DNA of 64,000 nucleotides from positions 1,054,001 through 1,118,000 of the forward strand of contig OY756142.1 of NCBI GenBank assembly GCA_963576785.1, in the 5' to 3' direction. Within the stretch, counting starts at the first letter, position 1. Every line of letters starts with the position of its first letter. Positions 18,186-30,294 of this stretch are shown here, one piece after another. A program made the position numbers and the translations under genes. The DNA is from Chlorophyllum brunneum (Eukaryota; Basidiomycota; Agaricomycetes; Agaricales; Agaricaceae). Under the pieces are notes generated by a model that ran no database searches, was not told where the DNA came from, and worked only from the letters and a program-made list of their open reading frames with translations.

Positions 18186-21100
18186 TTAATTCTGGTTTAC
18201 TCGTCTAACCTGCAAAGCAGGGCGCATCTGAGAATGGAAGGTAGTAAGCAAATCGTTGGCATCAAGGGTGAGAACGAGAAACATACCAATTCAACAAAGA
18301 CAGGCAATAACTGAGGTATCTGAACCAATTCCGGAGGCTTTATCAAGCTTGCCTTCTTCTTTTTCTTACCTCCCAGCTGGTTGGATGTTTGTGGGGGCTG
18401 GGGCTGCCGAGATCGATTAGACTGCTGACTGGAGCTAGGTGACACTCGTGAGGGTGGAGGGGGTAATTCCTTTCCTGCAGAGGGCATTGGCGGCAGAGGT
18501 TTAGACGATGGCGATCCTGATGGCACCGACAAGATGGGTACAGCGGTTTGTGGTGTTTTTGGGACTGGAGGGACTGGGGGGACGTCACAACTTTGATTCC
18601 GGCCACCCAGTGAGGTCAAAGATTTCATTCCCTTGAGTGAAAAAGATCGTCTGAGGTGAGGGTGAGATGGTGGCGTCGAAGATACCGAAATGGAGGAAGA
18701 TGTCGCTACTGGGTTCCCAAGCGCGCGAGTATGGTACGGAAGCCTGCTTGGTGTAGGCGTTGCTGCGGAAGCAGCTTTCGCATGACGGGACTGTTGCGAA
18801 CGAGCACGGGCATGAGCTGCAGGCGCCGAAAGCGCGGAATGCGAGCTGTTCGAAGTACTACTGTCCTCGGTGCTTTCAGCCGTACCACTCTCGGTACTTG
18901 TTTCTTCGCTCGTCATATAATCGCTAGAGGCGTATCCATCATCAGATTCTTCGTCCGTCTCTTCTGCGGCTAGATCGATCGCACCACCGCCCGCTAATTC
19001 TCCGAAGTCAATTTCCCCAAGAACACCACTGACCAGCGCCCGAGTCCCTTCATCCTCCGCATCTGCATCATGGTGACCTTGTGCATTGCCAAACCTTCGG
19101 CGAAGTTTATCCTCGTAGACGACCTTCAGTTTGTAGTGGTACATGGCGACTTTGTCTACCTCGGAAAGGATGTCTGTTCGTTCTTTGCCTGTGTGTGGGA
19201 GGAGGAATTCCAGGCTCAGGGGGTCACCGAGACCCTCGCGCACGACGGTTAAAAACATCTCTACCCATTGCATGAGGCTGTTGAAGAGGCCCTCGCCTTT
19301 AGAATGAACCTTGTGAACAAAGTAGTAGAAGGATTGTTCGTGACGTTGCATAAGATCGATGAACGCCTGGACGGTATGCTGAGGATCTTCTTGTATCACT
19401 GTGGTGGATCAAGTTGAAAATTTTCATTACGACGCGTGGGTAGTGAAGACATACTTTCTTCTACCTGCTCTACGGTCCTGATAAGGTCGTTGATAAAGTT
19501 TTGCAAATCACTCAGTGAGTCAGCGATGCTCGCCGCGCGATACACCTGCGCTAAAGGAGAATAAAATATGGTGATGATATCCTTGAGTAGTTCAGCAGTG
19601 AAGCCCTACGCAAAAACATTTAGCAATTATTCTCGCGAGGGCACGGCAAGGTCCTTTCACCTCAAAAATCAAATCAATTAACATCTCTCTATCCCTGAGC
19701 CTCGTATAAAGATAAGCCAAAACCTTTAAATCTTCCAGCAGCCACGCATCCTCATCCTGAGGACCATCATCATCATCCGAGTCCTCTAGTGATTCGCGGC
19801 ACTTCATGTACTGCACATGCGCTTTATGCGCCCTGGCAAGCCTGTGCATCTGCGGCCTCGAGAGTGCAGGCCCTTCTCCGGATCTCAGTATGACAATAAA
19901 TATATTCATTTTCTCTGACGCTTGATTTCGATGAATGAGCTGCTCGTAGCGAGTATATGTGATGGGTGTGGGACTTACCCGAGTCAGCCTTAAACATTTC
20001 TTGGATCTCCCGGGGTGCATACACAAATTGTCGGACCTTCTCGCATATCATGGGATCATCGACTTTATCTTTGATGGCCTCTATTTCTTCTTGCAGCTGC
20101 TTCACCTCCTCCGTCAAAGAACTTGTAAACATTCTGAGAGAAGAATAAGTCAAGCCGAAGAGACCACAATGCGTAACCATTACCTCTGTAACAAACTCTT
20201 CCCCCCAAAAGGCTGGGCCAGGAAAAGATCCAAGATACCTGTTTCCAGTGTCAGCCACAAATTCCCAAAACGATCAAGGTAAAACCCACTCCTGATCATT
20301 CCAATAGGGTTACTGATTTTCAACGCGGCCTTTAGCATAAAATAAGGCATAAGTCCATGGATTCTCTTGAGCCCAGAAAAAGTTTCTGAAGCATTGTCCG
20401 AAGCCACGAACTGCTGGAACACCGTCGATGCAAGCCTGTATGCGCGTTGTCAGAATGACAGCTCCCCAGCTAATGACTGAAATGACTCACGAGATCCGCG
20501 CCCACTCAGTGACAGCCTGATAATTAGGTGGTAAGTCTCTGATATTAGGTGTGACTTTGATCGTTCCGAAAACATGAGTGAGGCCGTCTGACAAGGGGTT
20601 GTCAGCTTAGTGGCAGAGGACCCCGCGAGCGCAAGGCAATCGCCCACCTTTTCCCATGATATCACCCTTTACACTCTTCACAGCTTCCCGAAGACCATCG
20701 ACGCGACTCGCAATCTCCTTCGCAAACTTCTTCCGACCATCCTCCCGCACTCGGTCCGCCTCCTCGCGTCTTCTGGCGTCCTCTTGTTCTTCCGGGGATA
20801 GGATAATCGGATTACTGAGGAGGAATGATCTGAAGACTGGTGATGACAAAACAATAGGGGAGGCCATCAGCGTATGGAGGTAAGATCGGAGAGTTAAACG
20901 GTTCTTTTCCCTCGTAAGGCGAGACGGCGGTTCGGGTGCGGATGCAAACATTGGATCATAGACACCATCAGGTTCCACACTCGAGAATGAGGGACGGGGC
21001 CCTGACGTGATGGGAGAATTAACCGTCACATATGCACGATCTTTTGGGGGTGGCGGACGGATAGATTCCTCTGGATGTGCTTTGGCCAGCTTGAGACGAA

Positions 21101-22354
21101 AGGATTAAAGGCATTTAATGAGAGGAATAACATTGTAACGCAGATACTGACCTCAGCCGCTAGAGTCCTGAAATCGCCATAGCGTCTAGCTACATAGACA
21201 TCCTCGTAGCGCGATCGCCTAGTACTGATCACAAATTCCTGTGTGGAATGATGTGAGCATCTTCACTTGGGACTAGGTTAGTTGCAACTCACGTCATGAG
21301 CTCTACTCCTGACCCTGCCCCTATCGATGACCGTCCGTACACCAACGATATTAATCTCAAACCAATCCCGATTCTTTTTCATCCTCGCCTGCCGCCTCTT
21401 CGTCAAAGTTTCCAGGCGATCCAAATCCACCTGTGTCAGTCTAACCACCTCTTCGTTTTCTGCAAGCCTCGTTGCGGAACCTAGAAATAGACCAAGATTC
21501 CTCTCAAACTTTAATAGCAGTTTCTTCCTCGTCGCCTGGTCCCCCTTGCCCTCGACCTCGTCATCATCCAAGACCGATGATGCGGACAGGTTCCGGGAAA
21601 TCATACTTGTCACAAATGGTTGCAACTTCTGCGAGTAGAAATCCTTCGGGGCAGAAGCCATAAATGGAAAGGTCAAGACAAACTGCCGGAAGATATATCG
21701 TAGGAACGGCATATCGACATCGGGAGCACCTTTCGGTGGTGGGTGGAATGGCGGTCCTAGGTAAGAAAGTGTCGATACACTTGGCCAGTGTGGGTTCGAA
21801 GTCATGATAGCTTCCAACTCCCGCTCAAACTGCATTTGAATGAGAGACTTTTTGAGATAGTGAGCACGCAGAGGTGTGAGTTCCTCAGGGTTACTAGCAT
21901 GAAGTGCTTCTATGGGATCAGCCGCGACAGCTTTCGTATGTGTTTGTGGCGGTGTGTCTGATTCACCCTCCTTCTGTTTACCTGTATCCTCTCTATGTGA
22001 TTGTGTTGGCACCTCCGGTAATGACACAGCTGGCCTTTGCTCGACAGGAGACTCAAACAAGCTCTGTGAACGATAAAGAGGGGCAGTACTAAGACCATGA
22101 TTCGTTGTCTGTGAGATTGTAGTGTCGATTTGGTCCGGTAAAGGTGGTACACTGCGAGTTGGTCTAGGCGGATGCACCGACCTTGAACGAGGTCGATAGG
22201 TAGCATATTGTGGTGCTGGCTGGGCAGCAACGGCGTCCAGGGAAAGTCTGGATGTTGTAGGGATGGCTTGGGGGTCAGTTGAGACGGGCTGTGGGAGAGG
22301 AGTGGCAGCCATGGCGGGATGGTGGGGGTCTTGAAGAGAGCTGTGTTGTGACAT
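18186..22354 (-). CDS. PX-domain protein with PXB/DUF3818-type regions
   Basis: Phosphoinositide-binding fungal protein, probably peripheral on endosomes or the plasma membrane. Starts at the ATG at 22354 with about 130 disordered residues. LTPLRAHYLKKSLIQMQFERE (around 21830-21890) is the PX-associated helical module. WFEINIVGVRTV leads into the PX domain, with RRYGDFRTLAAEL as its lipid-contacting motif (about 21150-21250). After LTREKNRLTLRSYLHTLM comes a long helical region (20600-20880 down to 19200) including YYFVHKVHSKGEGLFNSLMQWVE. Then a Ser-rich linker (18400-18900) follows, and a conserved end QIPQLLPVFVEL that splices over a short GT-AG intron to MRPALQVRRVNQN, stop at 18186. Skipping that splice would end at 18197 in a different tail. 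About 10 exons. Substrate lipid not determinable from the sequence. Confidence 0.82.
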
Positions 22355-22379
22355 GGCTTATCCAAGACAGAGAGAGACC

Positions 22380-25300
22380 TCACAGGTCCTGCTCACTGCG
22401 GCTGATAGCAGACGTCAGATTACCTAACACTATGTCTACACATCCGGATTTGGTAATACTTACCCACTCTCTCCTGCTACTTGCGCACTCCCTGCCCTCA
22501 GGGTGCTCCATCTCGCACCCCAGCTAGTAAAGAACCGCAACAACCACATCGGCTTGATCCCCGGATGCTCAATGACATCCTCCTCTTCATCCTCCGGCGG
22601 AGGTCGGTGCATCGACACTCCAAGATCAACCCGGTTCTCCTCTTCTGCCTCCTCTTCTGTCCTTCCAAGGTAGTCGACCAATCTCCTTTCTCCGTCGAGC
22701 GTCCATTGCACTCTGTTGAAACGGCCGTGTGCCCCGTGCTTTCCAGGAGGTAATCGCCGGTTACCTGCCCCAAAGACCTTTTCCCGAAGCTCGAATACTT
22801 TCTTCCTCGAGAGTGACGCCGTGTGCCAGAGCTCCGAAATTAGGAACTGAGCAGACTCGTATTGAAGCATATTCTTAGCTTGAGTAATTTGGTCTGTTTG
22901 GCAGGCTTGGCTATCTATCTCTGAAATTACCCTGGCTCGACGGTCAATTTCGAGTATTGCGTCCTTGTGCAACTCAAAGTCGTTTTCGAGCAGAGAATTT
23001 GACGTATAAAGCGTTGAGGTCAACGTCTAGACCCATAATTTAAAAACGTCGGCTACATAGAGCCCAACACTCACCTCGAGGCAAGCGATAACGTTCTGCA
23101 GATGTTCCTCTCGTCGTACCATAATCAACACTTGCGCAGAAAGCTCAACGTCAATTTTCATTCTTTCTGGACTGAGAACCTTTAATGACCGTAGCGAGTC
23201 TAGGTCGTGGTAACTTCTCCTGTGTGTTGTCAAAAGCCGGACCGACCGGTAAAGGAACGTAACATACCGCCTAACTCCAAGCATCTTGGTCCCCCTCCGC
23301 TTATCAGTATCACTCTCAGCCTCAGCGGCGGCTCCTCCTTCCTGTCCAGTGTCATCTTCGTCAGCCTCCTCTTTCTCCTCCGTCGTCTCAGCTTTCCCCA
23401 TCGTCGATCTCTTCTTTTTCCTCCTTCCAACTCCCTGGCTTCCAGACATCCAAAAGCCTTCATCACCCCACGCACTCCTCGTGTCTGACCAACTGGCAAT
23501 TCTCTGCTGATAATGTGCTGGTCTCTTTCCCCATCTCCTCTTCCTCAGCCCAGCGTACGATTTGACTTTTTCTGTATCAAGTTCGAAAGCTGGTGCTAGT
23601 GCAGATACGCTCGTGAGCGCATCAGTTGATTGGGCGGGAGCCTTCGAATTGCCGAGTCCATTATCGGCGTTGGATGATCCAGATCGCCCGAGCTCAGCTG
23701 TTGAGACGCCTCTTGAGGTATCATAGAATTGGAGCTGTGTACCCTTGAGGCGATTGTCGGCATCTTCGAGGGTGAAGGGATTATGTTTGTACTCGCCTAA
23801 AGTTAATCAGAATTATAATACTGCGTTCTCAAGTGTCATCATACTCACTGTTAGGAGAAGCTTGCCCGCTATCCGGTAGTATATCGTCCTCTTCCAGGTC
23901 CCTTCAGATATATTTCAGAGAGCATGACCAAGCCTTCCGAAAAGTTAAACTCACCCAGAACCAGGATGCAGTGTAGGTGACTGGGCCCTTTCCGTGCTTT
24001 TACCCTCCACTATTTTTGAACCAGGCGACCTGGAACTCGGAGAAAACGCCTTCCCCTGCCTCCCAATCGAACCACCGCCAAACTCCACACTATACGGTCC
24101 TTTCCGTTTTGACAACCTGCACAGTAAGATGGCATTAATATCTAGCCGATCCAAGTGGTAGAAGTGACGACACTCACCCAGCCCAATTCCCTAACTTCCT
24201 CTGCATCCGCTCACTCCAAACACCTCCGAAACTGCCACCTAACCGCCCCTCCATCTGGACGTCACTATCTTCACCCTCCGTACTTCTTCCACCAGGTCCC
24301 TCACTTCTTGCCTCCTCGCCATCACTCACTATACCAAAGGCAGAGAAAGAACCAGTCCCACCAGTCACTTCGGCCCTCTCACGTTCCCTCTCCCATTCCC
24401 TTAACGCCACCACATCTGCTACTCTCCCCGACCATAACATCGCCACAATTGCTCCACGTTCGCCATGCATCGTAGGCCACTGCAATTGTGTGTTCGAACG
24501 CATGCCGCTGTGAGTTCCAACTAGGCCAAGCGCTAGATTGCCCCTTCCAAAATCAACGGATTCACTCCCCTTCCCTCCCTTCTTTCTCCTCGCTCGCACA
24601 CCCAATTTACTTTTTCCCTCCTTTTCCATAATAGAACCCACGAACCTCTTCAAGTCGGTATTAGCGTCCCATACACTCGCAACACCTCCCGTGCCGCCTG
24701 TGGTCCCGGCAATACCACTTGCACCGCTCAACAATAAATTCCCCACGTCCCTAAGAAGCTGACCACCCGAGCTCCCAACACTCAAATTCCCATCCGCTTC
24801 ATCGCCATTCAACCCACTTCCACCTCGTTCATCGCGTCCGCCATCTCCGTGACCATCATCATAATCTCTATCCGCAGCATTCGCCACCGCACTTGTCAAA
24901 TCCTCGAATTTGCCTTTCAGCACTCTTTTGACTTTTCTTCGAGTTTGACTTCTAGGTACACCCATCCCCGAACTGGATCCCCCAAGGCCGGGACCGGTAT
25001 CCCTCAACCCAAGCGTCGGAGTACTTCCACCTGTATTTCCAACGCCTACAATTCCAGCTCCCGGCGCACGAGAAATGCCAGGTGCGTCATCGCTTGCATT
25101 TATGCTTGCCATACGTCTCGAGTACGTCGCTTCAATGGACTCGACAAGCTCTTTCGTCAGTACCGCTGGAACGCTGGCGAGATGTAATTGAGTTGCATTC
25201 GCACTATTTGGATTGCTACCGTTGTGTGAACTAGGTTGAGGGGACATGGTGGGGTTAAGGAAAGCGACTGCGGCGTATGGGGGCGTGGTGACCGTTGCGG

Positions 25301-27054
25301 AGAGTAATGACATTGGGAGATGGTGACTAACTGTAGATGGCGAAATGGAGGGTGAAGTGGCAGGAGAGTGGCCTTGGGTGGTATGTGTGCCTATCGCAGA
25401 GACGTAAGAAGAAAGTGCTAGTGCAAATGCGTGAGGATGAAGGAATGGATCTTTGGGAGTGACCTGATAGGGCGTATTACCAATGCTGACAAGTGGAAGG
25501 GTATGCACTCACGTTAGAGTAACCCAAGGCAGAGAGTTTGTTGCGCATAGCCAACACAAGACTGAGGAGGGCAGACAAAAACATTGGGTCTGCTATCCGT
25601 TCTGCAGGCTGGGGCGAGCGTAAGAGGTTGGCATGACGGGGTCAAACCGACTGAACTTACCTCCAGACCAGCACGGGGTTCACCAATCTCCGTTATCCAT
25701 CTCTCTATTCCCCGTACAGTAACATCGCATAGTAGGCCATCAAATAGGAGCATGCCACCAGCGCTGTTCAAAACTTCTTTCACATTGTACATTCCAAACA
25801 GTGTTAATCCGACCTGCACAAGCCTGACAAGCTCCAGCACGGTAGCATTGAAAAACGGAAGATCTTTTGTCTTTCCCTTGGTGTGTGCACCTAAAAGGGC
25901 TAGTGTAGAGGGACCCAAGGACTCTGTATTTCCGGAGCCTGGATCTCCTCGCAGGCTGGACGTAGGGGTGGGTCCAACAATGTGGATACTCGGCCGACTA
26001 CCAGTGGCTTTGGATAAACTACCTTTCGGGGAAGAATGCGAGTGACTGCGGCGATGAGAAGGTCTGCGGGTGGGAGAGCCAGGATGGGCATCTCTGGAAA
26101 CAAAGCTGGAGGAGGCGGAAATCGGTTGCGAAGGGGCTAGTGGGAGATGCTCCGAAGACATTGGGTACGAAGAGTGGTGCAGCGGCAGTGGAAGGCTGCA
26201 TGGCAGAGTTATTTCGGGGATGTGATAAGTCGAGATGAAGCGCTCTTTGGTTGGGTCACTGTCGTTATTATTAGAATCGTGAAGGGGAGAAGAAAAAAAA
26301 AAAGGGAGGACAAACCTCGGTTCCTTGAGGGTGAGGGCGGAGCGGCCACCACAGCCCATACGTAAGAGATTGATGTTGGTGTAGAGCTGGTCCTTTGCGA
26401 GAAGAAAGTTGCCATGAGGAATGTGCACGATGGTGTAGTCGGAGCGGAAATAGGCTAGAGATGTGGCCATGAGTACGCCGTTGGGGGTCTGGATCTCGGT
26501 TAATTGAGACGGCGGGAGACTGACAACAAGGGAGAGGGACATGCCTGTTTTGGACGGGCACTGGCATCACGACGGAGATGGAGGAGAGCCTGTTCCCACT
26601 GAGCAGCAGCGTCCTTTTCGGAGAGAGAGGATGAAGGCGCAAGAGCAGTGACGGTGATCTAGCGGTGGGTGTGAATCTCGAGCGGAAGAAAGGATTGGAC
26701 AGGGAGGAAAACAGACTTTGTGGGATGGATCGCCGGTGTAGACGGTGAGAACGGTGATGGGGCGATTGCGTTCTACGATCCTGCGCGTGAGGGTGAGGAA
26801 ATCAGAAGAGAAGGCTGGAGGGGCGAGAGAGAGAGAGACCATTTCTCGACAGCGTACATCTGGTAGCCTTCAATGTCGAGGTGGTCATGGACGACATCAA
26901 AGGCGAGGGGGAGACCGAGCCATTCGAGGGCGGTGTCGCGTGGGGGGCGGGAGCGACTGGGGCTGTCTGTGGGCCTGACCCGTGGAAGGAGGAGGCGGGA
27001 GGGCGGCGGGAGGGCGGACTGGGCACGGACCGGAGGAGGTAGCTTCTGTGGCAT
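22380..27054 (-). CDS. STB6-like fungal protein
   Basis: Large fungal protein resembling Stb2/Stb6, which in budding yeast bind the Sin3 co-repressor. The start at 27054 (MPQKLPPPVRAQ) leads to the signature LDIEGYQMYAVEKW. An intron follows, then RPITVLTVYTGDPSHK (about 26700-26770) and HIPHGNFLLAKDQLYTNINL (26390-26450). The middle (24174-25508) is low-complexity Ser/Gly with a run matching RSQTRRKVKRVLKGKFEDL. The C-terminal third (22460-23460) has an acidic-basic KKKRSTMGKAE start, coiled segments, a motif HRPPPEDEEEDVIEHPGIKP and an aromatic WLLRFFTSWG. The frame meets a stop at 22460, but a GT-AG splice gives ESGEQDL and a stop at 22380. That leaves 25 bp to the next gene's ATG. Family call is from remembered pattern; nuclear function is inferred. 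Confidence 0.65.
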
Positions 27055-27211
27055 GGAGGAGAGGGATGGAAATGGAGGAGATGACGTAATGCACGATTGT
27101 GGTTTACATATGCACGTGGGGGAATTGGCAACAGATCGGGGTGGAGGAGGATCTGGACCTCGTCCACGACATGCGCTGTCGGCAACATTCTCTCACTCTT
27201 CCTCTTGGCCA
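27055..27211. promoter_or_regulatory. Divergent promoter region, STB6-like / RING-LON
   Basis: 157 bp between the two ATGs. A CCAAT sequence (27209-27213) overlaps the plus-strand ATG itself, so it is probably not a promoter box. No clear TATA element. Confidence 0.4.
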
Positions 27212-29445
27212 ATGGCCGATCGCAAGCGCAAGGACCCGCCCCAGGACGACGGCCCACACGGCTCGCCAGGCAGGCGGGGCTCCGGCAACGGCGCTCACTC
27301 GCGGCCATCCCTCCGCAGGCATCCATCGAGACAGCAAGGTGGAGATCGAGGGGGTCCATCGGCCCAGGGCAGCGGTCATATACCCGACCAGTCTGCACCC
27401 CCTCCCACCGACTCTCCCATGCCCTCGCCAGCCACCCTCCACACCCTCCTTCACTGTTCGCTCTGCCAGAACACCCTCCGCCAGCCCACCACCCTCCACT
27501 GCGGCCATTCTCTCTGCGCCGTCCATGTCACCTCTCCCTCCGTGCCCCCCGCCCCTCCGGGCCCTTCCTCCGTCCTCCCCCTCTGTCCTCTCCCAGGCTG
27601 TGGCCCCAAGGCCGGCCCATCGCCCGCCGACCCGCGCATCCCACCGTCCTCCCGCGTCCGCTACCACGCTTCACCCAATCCAGCCCCCGCGCCCTCCTCT
27701 GTCCAGCCAGCGTCTGTCCCAGAACCCCGCCTAGACGTCACTCTCAACAAGGTCGTTGGCCTCGTCGCCCGCACCCCGCTGTCCCTCCCACAGCCAGAGC
27801 TCTCCGAGCCAGGGTCCGATGCAGACGCCACCTCCCATTCTTCCGCCCATGACTATTCCACCCGCCGACCCCACAAGCGCCGGAGGCGCCACCCCAGTCC
27901 TCCCCCCAAAGATGGCCAGGACGATGATCTCCTCTCCCATCTTCGAAAACAAGCCATCCACCAGCGTACATTGCGTCACGACGAGCCAATCCTTCCATCA
28001 CCATCGTCTTCCCATGGTACACCCTCGGCCCATCCCAACGCCGTCCTTGCCCGCTTCGAGAAAGATTTACTAGTAGAACTCACTTGCGAGATATGCTTCG
28101 TCCTTCTTTATCAGCCGATTACCACCCCGTGTCAGCATGTAAGACCCATACCCTCACTTATCCTCTTGATCTAATCCTCCCCGAGACCTTTTGTGCAAAA
28201 TGTCTCCAACGATCTCTCGACCACAGTCCCGCATGCCCCCTCTGCCGACAAGATCTCCCTGGCTTTGTCTATTTCCAGGATCATCCTACTAATAAAACCC
28301 TTCTATCAATCAGTCAGTTCCCCAACCCATCCCTCTCACCTTGTTCTCTAATTAAACATTCACCCCCCCTAGTTCTCGAAGCTTTCCCCATGGTCTACAA
28401 GGAACGTGGCGAGGCTCTAGCCGCAGAAGAACGCGACGCTCGTCTCGATACCCCAATCTTCGTTTGCCAACTTAGTTTTCCCGGAATGCCCACTCTATTG
28501 CATTTTTTCGAACCAAGGTACCCATCATGACTGCTAGCCATCACCCAAGATTAACGCCCGTTCCCCCAGATATCGTTTAATGCTCCGCCGTTGCCTCCAG
28601 TTGCCGAATCCCCGGTTTGGTATGATCATGGCACCGAAACCAGGCGCCGGTTCTCCCCAAATCGAGTATGGTACCATGCTAGAAATCCGTAGCGTCCAAA
28701 TGCTCCCTGATGGCCGTAGTATGGTCGAGACCTGGGGGACCTTCCGCTTTCGTATTCTCGAGCGTGGCACTCTGGATGGGTACATGGTCGGTCGCATAGA
28801 AAGGCAAGTTAAATATAATCGCCATCAAGAATTTCAAGTCATTAATCACGTAACCTGGAATCAGAATCGACGACTATCCTGAAGACCTCTCAGCATCCTC
28901 CTTCCTGTTCCCTCCAACCTCAAGCCAAGTCATCACTGCAACCACCAGTCTTCCAGAACCTCCCTCCTCTCCTTCATCCGCATCACAGTCCACAGAATCC
29001 AGAGACGCCCTGTCGTCCACCCCCTTACGTACACCTCCAACCACATCGCTCCCAATTCCAATCCAGCCAAACTCACCAACAAACGAAGAGCTCATGTCAG
29101 CCTGCCGCTCCTTCCTCGACCGCCTCCAACAAGGCACCGCACCCTGGGTCGTCCAGCGTCTCTCGAGTACCTACGGCACCATGCCTACCGATCCCTCCGC
29201 CTTCTCTTTCTGGGTCGCACTTGTTCTCCCCATTGATGAACACGAGAAAGCCAAACTGCTACCTTTGAGAAGTGCACGACTACGGTTGTTGTTATTGGTC
29301 CATTGGATTGAACAACTGAATAATCAATGGTACGCATTTGTGTGGAGGGTCGCGGCGTGTTTGGTATGGACGGCTTTTGTGCTCACGATCTCGCGTTTGG
29401 TTGGTTTTATATAGGTGGTTCTCGAGTGGATGTACCGTGCTTTGA
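27212..29445 (+). CDS. RING-RING-LON domain protein (LONRF-like E3 ligase)
   Basis: Probable E3 ubiquitin ligase with a LON substrate-binding domain, as in animal LONRF proteins. Exon 1 (27212-28138) begins with a basic disordered stretch. A first C3HC4-like finger follows (LLHCSLCQNTLRQPTTLHCGHSLC in two parts, then LCPLPGC). A second RING is split by an intron: CEICFVLLYQPITTPCQH joins TFCAKCLQRSLDHSPACPLC from 28186. The LON domain follows: PIFVCQLSFPGMPTLLHFFEPRYRLML, FGMIM, GRSMVETWGTFRF and GYMVGRIER-IDDYPEDL (across a GC-AG intron). The end has PSAFSFWVALVLPI and LLPLRSARLRLLLLVHWIEQ. A last GT-AG intron (about 29330-29414) gives the stop at 29445. Upstream in-frame codons before 27212 are not favoured because they overlap the divergent promoter. 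Confidence 0.85.
28804..28864 (+). other. GC-AG intron in the LON domain
   Basis: Donor AG|GCAAGT (perfect GC-class consensus) at 28804, acceptor ATCAG at 28864, 61 nt. Splicing joins GRIER to IDDYPEDLS, the expected LON sequence. Retention adds about 25 foreign residues and stops at 28880-28882, losing the rest of the protein. Confidence 0.85.
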
Positions 29446-30294
29446 GACCCTTCTCTGATGGACCAATGCAAATTCGTAACATATCTCGGGTGGATTCGTT
29501 CCCTTGTGAATTACTACACATCCCTCCGGGTGCCTGGCGTAGACAAGGGCTGACACTGTTCATGCTGAGTTGCTGAGTGAATTACAGCCGGAGGGGCAGA
29601 TGAGAAAGAAAGGGTGGGTGGCGGACAACTGAGGAATAGCAGAGGGAACACTGCTTGCAACGTATTTGAGCCGAGGGCTTGGACAAGAACACGTGTAAAT
29701 GATCCTTCGATGACATCACCTGCACTAGCAACTTGGCGGTGCCTCCCCAGCCATCTGTTCCTAACCTTCATCAGTCCTGATCCTTGCTCGAATAATTCGC
29801 GCTTTTCCCCTTCATTCTGCTCTGCAGTTTGTCCTCGACGAATGTTCTACTTTATTCCTTTTTGGTGGACTGACTTTTGGAAGGAAATCACTTTTCTGGT
29901 TGTAATTCGTTCGCGACGCATACATACATCGATCATCTACTTACGTGTATATAACCCCTTAATTGGTTCATCAAGCATCGCATGGCACACATCCCCCTTC
30001 AGGAGCGATATATATATAAGTATCATTACATCACGAGATATAGTGCTAGTGAGTTGTGGTATAAGAAATGGAAGAGCAAAACCAGGAAGAAAAAGAAGGC
30101 TGAGCGGAGGCACTAAGAATAGACCAGCGCTTGACCTCATTGAGAAGCTGCGTCCGCACAAAAGTTGACGAGGCGTTATTGGTGATAGTGATAGCGGCGC
30201 AACCAAGGAGTTCCCGAAGCATGTCAGCCCAAGTCGGGCACGGTGGCGTCAAGGAATTGACATCCTTGCAGCTCCTTGTAGTTAATCCCAGAGT
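29446..30294. other. Intergenic, convergent 3' ends (about 850 bp)
   Basis: Space between two convergent genes. It holds a plus-strand open frame (29614-30168) and minus-strand frames (30046-30252, 29937-30206) without recognisable domains or consistent splice signals. None ends in a CaaX box, so a mating pheromone precursor is not supported. A (TA)n run sits near 30008-30017. I see no gene I can support. Confidence 0.5.

Noticed and set aside
26815..26840. GA-rich microsatellite within the STB6-like gene
   Set aside because: It lies in an intron and is short; ordinary low-complexity sequence.
22354..27054. A single fused PX plus STB6-like protein
   Set aside because: The STB6-like frame ends cleanly at 22380 after a consistent splice, and the PX gene has its own ATG and N-terminus.
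26873..27211. Upstream extension of the RING-LON frame to 26873
   Set aside because: It runs antisense over the first exon of the STB6-like gene, and the ATG at 27212 fits the promoter spacing.
27104..27667. 187-aa minus-strand frame opposite the RING-LON gene
   Set aside because: Gly/Arg-rich mirror of the C-rich coding strand; no independent support.
29614..30168. 184-codon plus-strand open frame between the RING-LON and CCDC47-like genes
   Set aside because: No domain, low-complexity, no splice logic, and it overlaps minus-strand frames of equal quality. Treated as 3' UTR and spacer.
30046..30252. Possible small peptide or pheromone precursor on the minus strand
   Set aside because: Does not end in a CaaX box and lacks the other features of basidiomycete pheromone genes.
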